Source: an uncultured Collinsella sp.
GTDB taxonomy: Bacteria; Actinomycetota; Coriobacteriia; Coriobacteriales; Coriobacteriaceae
Assembly: GCA_900555355.1 (NCBI GenBank)
Contig: USKV01000023.1
Coordinates: 1-11,888 of the forward strand
Direction: 5' to 3'
Length of the DNA: 11,888 nucleotides
This document shows, in pieces, positions 5,863-11,888 of this stretch. A program made the translations under genes and the position numbers. The notes beneath the pieces were generated by a model, which was not told the origin of the DNA, made no database searches, and saw only the letters and a list, made by a program, of their open reading frames with translations. Each line of letters begins with the position of its first letter. The stretch's first letter is position 1.

Positions 5863-5892
5863 AAAAAAGGACCCGCAAGCTGCGGGCCCTTT
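5863..5892 (-). terminator. Rho-independent terminator of the division cluster
   Basis: On the minus strand GGGCCCGC (5882-5889) pairs with GCGGGTCC (5869-5876), with one wobble, around a five-base loop. A-T pairs extend the stem and six T follow (5863-5868). It lies 25 nt past the stop of divIVA and ends the minus-strand cluster. With the opposing terminator at 5801-5837 it keeps the convergent transcripts apart. Confidence 0.88.
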
Positions 5893-5917
5893 CTAGGCGC
5901 TACATGATAGCTGGATG

Positions 5918-6595
5918 TTAGTCCAAGTCGTCGGCGGCGAAGTTATCGATCGGTGCGAAGGGATCGGCAACGGGGATAACCGGCTCGGCGACGGGCAGCG
6001 GCTCGGCAGCAGGAACGGTCACAGCCGGAGAAGCGGCAGAACCGACCGGCGTGGAGGCCATCAGATCGGCCGGGAAGGAATTCTGGGCATCGTCCATGAA
6101 GTGCTGGATGAGCTTGAGGTACTCGGCCTTGAACTCCTCACGAGAAGCCTTAAGACGGTCGATCTCCTCAAGCTCGGCCTGCTTCTCGGTCAGGGCCTGG
6201 CGGATGACCTCGCGGGCCTTGGCGTCGGCCTCGTTGCGGATGCGGTCAGCGTTCTCGTTGGCGTCGTTGACAATGCCCTCGGCGGTCTGCTGGGCAGCAA
6301 TCAGGGCAGCGGAAATCTGGCGCTCCTGAGCGGAGAAGTCGGGTGCGGGAGCGGCCACAGGGGCGGCGGGAACGGCCTGCGCAGCAGCATCCTGAGCCTG
6401 AGCAAGCTGGGCCTGCGTGTCGGCGAGCTGCTGCTCGGTGGCGGTCAGACGACCCTTAAGATCGACGATCTTGGCGAGCATGGCGTCGACCTCAGAGGAC
6501 AGGGTCTCCAGGAAGACGTCGACCTCGGCGGGATCGTAGCCGCGCTTGGCCTCAGAGAAGGTCTGAGCCTGAATGTCAGCAGGGGTAATAGCCAT
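5918..6595 (-). CDS. divIVA: DivIVA / Wag31-like cell-pole scaffold protein
   Basis: The protein has 225 residues. DivIVA proteins bind curved membrane at poles and septa and organise peptidoglycan growth and division in Gram-positive bacteria. The N-terminal lipid-binding domain is clear: ITPADIQAQTFSEAKRGYDP (3-22) followed by AEVDVFLETL. A first coiled coil spans about 28-72, then an Ala/Pro linker (74-86), then a second coiled coil (about 90-165, AAQQTAEGIVNDANENADRI). The C-terminal 60 residues are Pro/Ala/Val-rich and end in acidic DDLD. AAAGGAGA lies upstream of ATG. A small GGCGC-CGT-GCGCC hairpin (6622-6634) sits in the 62-nt gap after yggT. It is the last gene of the yggS-sepF-yggT cluster. 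Confidence 0.93.
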   Translation of the reverse strand: MAITPADIQAQTFSEAKRGYDPAEVDVFLETLSSEVDAMLAKIVDLKGRLTATEQQLADTQAQLAQAQDAAAQAVPAAPVAAPAPDFSAQERQISAALIAAQQTAEGIVNDANENADRIRNEADAKAREVIRQALTEKQAELEEIDRLKASREEFKAEYLKLIQHFMDDAQNSFPADLMASTPVGSAASPAVTVPAAEPLPVAEPVIPVADPFAPIDNFAADDLD

Positions 6596-6657
6596 AACAA
6601 GTTCTCCTTTATCTTCGCCTTGGCGCCGTGCGCCCGACGTGAGTTACTAAGCCAGTT

Positions 6658-6939
6658 TTATATGAGTATACCTATAAGAAGTTGCAGAACCAGCTTCTGC
6701 ACCAACTGCAACGCAATAATCGCAACGACCGGTGAAAAATCGACGCCTCCCATGGGCGGGATAAACCGGCGGAACAAATTGAGCCACGGGCCGCACACGC
6801 TATCGAGGACGGCGGCGATATCCTGTAGCAATCCGCCCTGTTTCATAGGGATCCACGTCATAAGGCAGTAGACCACGATGAGCGTGGAGTAGAAGTTGAA
6901 CAGCGTATTGACCAACTGGACAATGGTGTAGATGTTGAT
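6658..6939 (-). CDS. yggT: YggT/YlmG family membrane protein, apparently with a non-standard ATC start
   Basis: The product has about 93 residues with two hydrophobic segments (about 9-28 and 68-90) around a polar loop, WIPMKQGG...CGPWLNLFRRFIPP.GGVDFSP, the YggT signature. In Gram-positives the gene (ylmG) lies in the division cluster, and the protein is linked to membrane or nucleoid organisation and division; its biochemical role is unsettled. An in-frame TAA, the stop of sepF at 6961-6963, bounds the frame. Between it and the first conserved residues there is no ATG or GTG. The only standard codon is TTG at 6915, without a ribosome binding site and inside the first helix. GAGGAG at 6946-6951 is correctly spaced for ATC at 6939, which also keeps the family N-terminus NIYTIVQLVNTL. 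Start confidence is moderate. Confidence 0.85.
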   Translation of the reverse strand: MNIYTIVQLVNTLFNFYSTLIVVYCLMTWIPMKQGGLLQDIAAVLDSVCGPWLNLFRRFIPPMGGVDFSPVVAIIALQLVQKLVLQLLIGILI

Positions 6940-6945
6940 GAGAAT

Positions 6946-6951
6946 CTCCTC
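6946..6951 (-). promoter_or_regulatory. Ribosome binding site that points to an ATC start of yggT
   Basis: GAGGAG on the minus strand ends 6 nt before ATC (6937-6939) and abuts ATT (6943-6945). It is the only Shine-Dalgarno-like sequence in the short space after the sepF stop codon. Start at ATC, or less likely ATT, is inferred from it; such starts are rare and known from genes such as infC. Confidence 0.5.
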
Positions 6952-6960
6952 GTCTTGTCT

Positions 6961-7683
6961 TTACTTAAGGTAGCCGTCGGCACGGAGCTTTTTGAGGTCC
7001 GAATCCTTGACCTCGCAACCGGCGGGCAGCACCATAAACACGCGATCGCCCACCTCTTTGACGGTGGCACCCAGGCCGCAGGCAAAGCCGTAAGAGAAGT
7101 CCAAGACGCGCTTGGCAACTTCGGTGCGTACGCCCACAAAAATCAGTGCGACAGGCTGCTTGGTGCGAACGCGGCGCACCACGGTCTCCACGTCGTCATA
7201 GCTCTCGGGGCGCAGGACATAGGCCGGCAGCTGCGGCGTGGCGTTGATGATATTGCTCGCATAGGCCGAGGCATCGCTCGGTGCAGGCGCGGGCGCAGCG
7301 GCGGCACGGGCGCGGGTATTCTCGGCGTAGCTCGACGGCGTGTCGTAGGCACCGGGACGATAACCGCCCGCAACCGTCTCCTGCGAGCGCGATGGCGGGT
7401 TGTAGGTCGTAGCATGGCGAGAATCGTCGCCGACCAGCTGACCGGAGCGTGTGTACACGGCCACCGACTCGGCCTCGCCGCGGCGCGTCTGACCCAACAG
7501 GCCGTTGCTCGGCTCGTCTTGGGTGTAGAAGCCCTCGCCCGAAGCACCACTGTAGCCGTTGTTCTGATAGCCATCGTCGTAGCCGTCATCGTAGCCGTAG
7601 TCGTCGTCCTGACCATAACCCTGGTCGTAACCCTGCTGGCCGCCCAGGTGCATCTTATTTTTAATCTCGTCAAGGAAGCCCAT
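6961..7683 (-). CDS. sepF: SepF cell division protein
   Basis: The protein has 240 residues from ATG 7683, chosen because GAGAGGA (7691-7697) precedes it and the family N-terminus MGFLDEIKNKM begins there; an upstream extension to 7734 is unlikely. SepF tethers FtsZ to the membrane in organisms lacking FtsA. Residues 1-13 form the amphipathic membrane anchor. Residues 18-45 are a Tyr/Asp/Gly-repeat stretch (GYDQGYGQDDDYGYDD). A long disordered linker runs to about 145. The SepF core is at 150-240, with VLRPESYDDVETVVRRV, KRVLDFSYGFACGLGATV (191-208) and RVFMVLPAG (214-222). It stands between yggS and yggT; the yggT start lies just past its stop codon, so translation is probably coupled. Confidence 0.93.
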   Translation of the reverse strand: MGFLDEIKNKMHLGGQQGYDQGYGQDDDYGYDDGYDDGYQNNGYSGASGEGFYTQDEPSNGLLGQTRRGEAESVAVYTRSGQLVGDDSRHATTYNPPSRSQETVAGGYRPGAYDTPSSYAENTRARAAAAPAPAPSDASAYASNIINATPQLPAYVLRPESYDDVETVVRRVRTKQPVALIFVGVRTEVAKRVLDFSYGFACGLGATVKEVGDRVFMVLPAGCEVKDSDLKKLRADGYLK

Positions 7684-7743
7684 GGTTGTGTCCTCTCGCG
7701 GTTTAGTGCAGGCGCCCCGATAATCAGTGCGCACTTCAGAGCC

Positions 7744-8481
7744 TTATTTTACTGCAAACTCCGGGCTAAATACTACCCTGCCCAGGCGAACGAGCGTAGA
7801 GCCTTCCTCAAGGGCAGGCTCAAAGTCCTCGCTCATGCCGCAGGAAAGTTCGGGCAGGCTCAGGTCGGAGTGCGTCGCCTCAAGCTCATCCCTTAGCTCG
7901 CGAAGTCCGGCAAAAGTGCGGCGCGCCACATCCTTATTCCCCCGGGGCGCCATAGTCATAAGCCCCTGTACGCAAATTCCCTCAAGTTCTGCAAGCTCAC
8001 CCGCGGCGGCGCGAATCTCATCGGGTGAAAAGCCTCCCTTCGACTCCTCACCACTCACATTGACCTCAATGAGCACACGCTGGGGGCCGACGAGCTCGCC
8101 TGCCTCAATCTTGCGAACAGCACGGCTCGAGATCGCCTGCGCCAGATGCAGCGAACCCACCGAGTGAATCAGCTCGGCTGAGCCCAGCACCGCATTGATC
8201 TTATTGGTCTGCAGGTTGCCGATCATATCGAAGCGCACCTCGGGCAGCTCCGGATGCTCCGCCAGACCCGTGAGCTTGCGAACCAGCTCCTGCGGGCGGT
8301 TCTCGGCAAAATGGCGATACCCCGCCTGAATAGCGGCAACGGTCTCATCGACGCCAACAGTCTTGGAGACGGCAATCAGGCGCGCGGCATCGTGGGGACG
8401 GCCCGCGCGATCGAGCGCCGCATAAAAACGCTCCAGAATCTGCTCGCGGCGAGCGCGCATCAAGTCCAAATAGTTATCCAT
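7744..8481 (-). CDS. yggS: YggS/YlmE family pyridoxal phosphate homeostasis protein
   Basis: The protein has 245 residues, normal for the family. YggS-type proteins (PLPBP) bind pyridoxal 5'-phosphate on a single TIM-barrel domain and keep free PLP and amino-acid pools balanced; no catalytic reaction is firmly assigned. The PLP lysine lies in AVSKTV (Lys40). Family motifs follow: HFAENRPQELVRK, MIGNLQTNKI, IHSVGS, VNVSGEESKGGF, GLMTMAP and the phosphate-binding end GMSEDFEPALEEGSTLVRLGR. ATG 8481 is chosen because GGAGG (about 8492-8496) is 9 nt away; the in-frame TTG at 8487 would be too close to it. It opens the division cluster, as ylmE does in B. subtilis. A weak promoter candidate is TTGCGT (8526-8531), 17 nt, TATGGC (8503-8508). 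Confidence 0.93.
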   Translation of the reverse strand: MDNYLDLMRARREQILERFYAALDRAGRPHDAARLIAVSKTVGVDETVAAIQAGYRHFAENRPQELVRKLTGLAEHPELPEVRFDMIGNLQTNKINAVLGSAELIHSVGSLHLAQAISSRAVRKIEAGELVGPQRVLIEVNVSGEESKGGFSPDEIRAAAGELAELEGICVQGLMTMAPRGNKDVARRTFAGLRELRDELEATHSDLSLPELSCGMSEDFEPALEEGSTLVRLGRVVFSPEFAVK

Positions 8482-8502
8482 TGCCAATCGCCTCCGCTAA
8501 CA

Positions 8503-8531
8503 GCCATACAAGTAGTCTCATGCTAACGCAA
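8503..8531 (-). promoter_or_regulatory. Weak promoter candidate for the yggS-sepF-yggT-divIVA cluster
   Basis: TTGCGT (8526-8531) and TATGGC (8503-8508) on the minus strand are separated by 17 nt and lie between the phoU-side hairpin and the yggS ribosome binding site. The -10 matches only its first half, so this rests mainly on position. Confidence 0.3.
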
Positions 8532-8563
8532 GAGCGCGGCCTCGCATGTGCAAGGCCGCGCTC
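8532..8563 (-). terminator. Strong GC hairpin, probable terminator of pst-phoU
   Basis: GAGCGCGGCCT (8532-8542) and AGGCCGCGCTC (8553-8563) are perfect 11-bp complements around a 10-nt loop. It lies 38 nt past the stop of phoU and before the yggS cluster on the same strand. The T-tract after it on the minus strand is weak (TCTTGCGTT), so termination may be partial and some read-through into the division cluster is possible. Confidence 0.65.
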
Positions 8564-8601
8564 ACTTAGGTATTTACAATCTTTCGACGAACGGAGCTGC
8601 C

Positions 8602-9459
8602 CTACTCCTCATCATCCTCGGTGTCATCCTCGTCTTCGAGGTGCTCGAGCAGGTAGCGGAGACCCTCGCTCACCTCGTTAGCGGGCACTTTGGCAACATA
8701 GCCCGCATCCACGGCGGGCCTCATGATGACACCCTCGCCCGAAGGCACGCGCATGCTCTCAAGCTCATCCTCATCCGTACAGGCGATATCGCCGGCAGTC
8801 ATACGCTGTCCGGTCAAAAGGAAGGTCAGACGGCAGGCGGCATCGATCGAAATCGAGGCGATACGATCGAGGTAGCGCGAGACCATGATGGCGCGACGCA
8901 GGTCGTCATAGTTGCTGTCGTCGTCCATAAAATCGCCCGTGTCCATGCGGTTAAAGGTGCGGAAGAACTTCTCGTAGGCGGCGTGCACTGGCTCGTCCTC
9001 GACGGCCAAGTTGCAGATGATGGACATGTCGTTGGTGACGAGCGCGGAAAGCGACGAACCCAGCACCTGGTAAACAGCTTCGGCCTCGGCCTCAACCGTA
9101 CCGACGAGTTCCTGGGGCAGCGAGATGTCGGCCTTGACCATGTGGCGCGTGGCGCGGCAGATCTGGCGAACCTTATCGGTCATGCGCTGCAGGTTAAAGT
9201 CGACGTAGATGATCGTCTGCAGCAAGCGGAAGTCGGAGGCGACCGGCGACTGCGTGGCAATCAGGTTGTAGCAGACGGCCTCCAGGTTGGCGCAGCGTGC
9301 GTCAATCGAAAGCGTGCGCTTCTTGGTCTTGGTGGCGAGCTTGCGGTCGTCGGTCACATAGGCCTTCACGGCATCGTGGAGGGCCAGATCGACGGCCTCG
9401 TAGATGCTCAGCATCTCGTGACGGGCCTCGATGAGCTGACGGGAAAACAGTTTACGCAT
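8602..9459 (-). CDS. phoU: PhoU phosphate signalling protein with acidic C-terminal extension
   Basis: The protein has 285 residues, about 65 more than usual. PhoU links the Pst transporter to the PhoR/PhoB-type sensor and limits phosphate uptake. The two three-helix repeats are seen: MRKLFSRQLIEARHEML at the N-terminus with QSPVASDFRLLQTIIYVDFNL (70-90), and DLRRAIMVSRYLDRI (186-200) leading to AACRLTFLLTGQ. The usual metal motif E-R-I-G-D is Q-R-M-T-D (91-95) in the first repeat and D-R-I-A-S (198-202) in the second, so neither is complete. Residues 220-285 form an extension with a VPANEVSEGLRYLLEHL segment and a tail of Asp and Glu. GGAG precedes ATG. A 92-nt gap with a GTGCGG/CCGCAC hairpin (9480-9500) separates it from pstB. 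Confidence 0.92.
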   Translation of the reverse strand: MRKLFSRQLIEARHEMLSIYEAVDLALHDAVKAYVTDDRKLATKTKKRTLSIDARCANLEAVCYNLIATQSPVASDFRLLQTIIYVDFNLQRMTDKVRQICRATRHMVKADISLPQELVGTVEAEAEAVYQVLGSSLSALVTNDMSIICNLAVEDEPVHAAYEKFFRTFNRMDTGDFMDDDSNYDDLRRAIMVSRYLDRIASISIDAACRLTFLLTGQRMTAGDIACTDEDELESMRVPSGEGVIMRPAVDAGYVAKVPANEVSEGLRYLLEHLEDEDDTEDDEE

Positions 9460-9551
9460 GGTTCACTCCAATCAGTTGGGTGCGGTCATGCCGCCCGCAC
9501 AGTGAATACGCACCGGACCAGATCCGATCGGCTTGGGACTAGTCGCACCGA

Positions 9552-10355
<804 letters not shown>

Positions 10356-10367
10356 GGGACTCCTTAA

Positions 10368-11273
10368 CTAGCGGCGTTTGCGCGACAGATAACGCGCAAA
10401 CAGGTTGAAGGCCAGAATGATCACCATCAGCAAGAGCGCGGTGCCGTAGGCTGCGTTCATGTTGATGCCGTCGTTGGCAAGCAGATACAGGTGAACCGTC
10501 ATGGGGCGGCCGGAATCGAGCGGCGAAATAGGTAGATTGATGGCCTGCCCCATGGTATAGAGCACCACCGCGGTCTCGCCAATGGCACGGCCGATGGCGA
10601 GAACGATGCCCGTGGCAATACGGCCAAAGGCAGAAGGAAGCACGATCTTGGAGACGACCTGCCACTTGGTGGCGCCCAGGCCATATGCGCCCCAACGGAT
10701 ATAGCGCGGAACGGCGCGGATTGCTTCCTCGGTGGTACGCATGACAATAGGCAGCATCAGAAGTGCCAGCGCCAGGGCGGCCGAGACCATCGAAAGGCCC
10801 AGACCCATAGCCTCGACAAACAAGGCGTAGCCAAAGAGGCCCATAACAATGGAGGGCACCGAGGCCAGGGCATCGGCAGCATAGCGAATGATGTCGACGA
10901 CCTTGCCCTGCTTGGCGTATTCGGCAAGATAGACCGCAGCCAAGACGGCAACCGGCGTGCAGATGAGCATGGCGAGCGCCGTCACGTAGATGGTCGAGAC
11001 AATCGTCGGCCAAATGCCGCCTTCGGCGTTGACGCCCTGCGGCCAGCCAAAGATAAAGTCGAGCGAGATATGCGGCAGGCCGTTGATGACCACGTAGGCG
11101 ATGATGGCGATCAGCACCAGCGTGGTGATATAGGCCGCGGCGCGAAACACGCAAAGCATGATCTTGTTGGAGAGGTCCTTGTTGATGCGGCCCTTCTTGC
11201 CATGGGAAAGGGCACGCTTGATGCGCTCGCGCGACGAGGTCGTATCGACCGTCGTGTCAACGGAATCGGACAT
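10368..11273 (-). CDS. pstA: Phosphate ABC transporter permease PstA
   Basis: The protein has 301 residues. PstA is one of the two membrane subunits of the high-affinity phosphate importer. A polar, basic N-terminus of about 37 residues is followed by the first helix, an extracytoplasmic loop with GLPHISLDFIFGWPQ, and five more helices. The coupling EAA loop reads RAVPRYIRWGAYGLGATKWQ (about 188-207), and GRAIGETAVVLYTMG (226-240) is a Pst permease signature. The ATG lies 3 nt after the stop codon of pstC, with its GGGGG-containing ribosome binding site inside the end of pstC, so translation is tightly coupled. pstB follows after 12 nt. Confidence 0.96.
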   Translation of the reverse strand: MSDSVDTTVDTTSSRERIKRALSHGKKGRINKDLSNKIMLCVFRAAAYITTLVLIAIIAYVVINGLPHISLDFIFGWPQGVNAEGGIWPTIVSTIYVTALAMLICTPVAVLAAVYLAEYAKQGKVVDIIRYAADALASVPSIVMGLFGYALFVEAMGLGLSMVSAALALALLMLPIVMRTTEEAIRAVPRYIRWGAYGLGATKWQVVSKIVLPSAFGRIATGIVLAIGRAIGETAVVLYTMGQAINLPISPLDSGRPMTVHLYLLANDGINMNAAYGTALLLMVIILAFNLFARYLSRKRR

Positions 11274-11276
11274 AGC

Positions 11277-11888
11277 CTACCCCCTCTTCTTGGAAATCAG
11301 GCGGACGATACCCACCAGTGCAGCGGAGATGATAAACAAGACAACGCCCATGCCAAACAGAGCCGAGCGGTGCAGGCCCGAGGAATAACTCATGTCGAGC
11401 GCGATCTGACTCGTGAGCGTCGAGATGGGGCTCGAGATGCTATCCGGAATGACCGGGGCGTTGCCCACGACCATCAGCACGGCCATGGTCTCACCGATGG
11501 CACGCCCCATACCCAAGACAATTGCATCGACAATGCCCAGCTTGGCTGCAGGAAGCACGACCTTGTAGATGGTCTGCCACTTGGTGGCACCCATGGCATA
11601 GGATGCCTCGCGAATGCCCATGGGAATGGAATTGAGGGCATCGATGGTGAGCGTGGTGATGGTAGGGACGATCATGATGGCGAGCACAAACCACGCCGTC
11701 AGCGCACCAAAACCAAGGCCGCCGGTCAGTTGTGCGATAAACGGGCGGATGATGATCATGCCGAAAAAGCCGTAGATGATAGAAGGGATGCCGGCCAGCA
11801 GGTCGACGGCAGGGCTGATGAGCTTGCGCACGCGCTTGCCGGCGATCTCGACCAGGTACACGGCCGTGCCCACACCTAGCGGCACGCC
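11277..11888 (-). CDS. pstC: Phosphate ABC transporter permease PstC, 5' end outside window
   Basis: The frame is open to the right edge without a convincing start, giving the C-terminal 203 residues; about 100 N-terminal residues with the first helices should lie beyond 11888. The visible part begins GVPLGVGTAVYLVEIAG and contains LLAGIPSIIYGFFGM (29-43), the EAA coupling loop NSIPMGIREASYAMGATKWQ and the signature GMGRAIGETMAVLMVVGNAP, all typical of PstC. A GTG at the very edge (11883-11885) is an internal valine codon, not a start. It is the partner permease of PstA, whose gene follows after 3 nt. The phosphate-binding protein gene pstS is expected to the right. Confidence 0.95.
   Translation of the reverse strand, partial: GVPLGVGTAVYLVEIAGKRVRKLISPAVDLLAGIPSIIYGFFGMIIIRPFIAQLTGGLGFGALTAWFVLAIMIVPTITTLTIDALNSIPMGIREASYAMGATKWQTIYKVVLPAAKLGIVDAIVLGMGRAIGETMAVLMVVGNAPVIPDSISSPISTLTSQIALDMSYSSGLHRSALFGMGVVLFIISAALVGIVRLISKKRG

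Noticed and set aside
11883..11885. GTG at the right edge as the start of PstC
   Set aside because: It codes for a conserved internal valine in the PstC permease core, and the expected N-terminal helices are missing, so the gene continues beyond the window.

Overview
The window looks like chromosomal DNA of a GC-rich actinobacterium. SepF together with a DivIVA/Wag31-like protein, strongly G/C-ended codons and the style of the proteins (a SepF with a Tyr-Asp-Gly linker, a Bax-inhibitor protein ending in GRRD, a short nitroreductase) point to the Coriobacteriia, most likely Collinsella or a close relative. The species assignment is inference; the actinobacterial character is well supported. 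I see no rRNA, tRNA, CRISPR array, insertion sequence or phage gene. Apart from a few small elements, this is ordinary core genome. No gene-free stretch exceeds 300 bases; the longest is 4940-5222, which holds a long hairpin and a TTTGG-rich tract.

Left part (1-2948, all minus strand): a partial SGNH/GDSL-type hydrolase cut by the window edge; a macrodomain-like protein of the microbial PARG (TIGR02452) type whose usual QEE motif reads QEA; a Bax inhibitor-1/YccA membrane protein with its two conserved aspartates; and a small unrecognised protein. The small gene appears to be read from a promoter whose -35/-10 spacer contains a Gram-positive-type LexA (SOS) box and whose transcript would be nearly leaderless. 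Rho-independent terminators follow the macrodomain and Bax-inhibitor genes.

Middle part (3199-5753, plus strand): a PiT-family phosphate transporter and its DUF47/PhoU-like partner form a two-gene unit. After an 84-nt hairpin and a TTTGG-rich tract comes a nitroreductase-family gene whose 5' half has codon usage unlike its 3' half. Back-to-back terminators (5801-5837 and 5863-5892) separate it from the opposing minus-strand cluster.

Right part (5918-8481, minus strand): the conserved Gram-positive division cluster yggS(ylmE)-sepF(ylmF)-yggT(ylmG)-divIVA, without ylmH. The yggT gene has no ordinary start codon in the right place; its ribosome binding site points to ATC.

Far right (8602-11888, minus strand): pstC (partial)-pstA-pstB-phoU, the high-affinity phosphate ABC importer and its regulator. 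pstS would be expected just beyond the right edge. The window therefore carries both a low-affinity system (PiT-DUF47) and a high-affinity one (Pst-PhoU), with the division cluster in between. The two PhoU-fold proteins differ: DUF47 keeps its EXXXD metal motifs, while the Pst-linked PhoU has lost key residues in both of its motifs and carries an acidic C-terminal extension.
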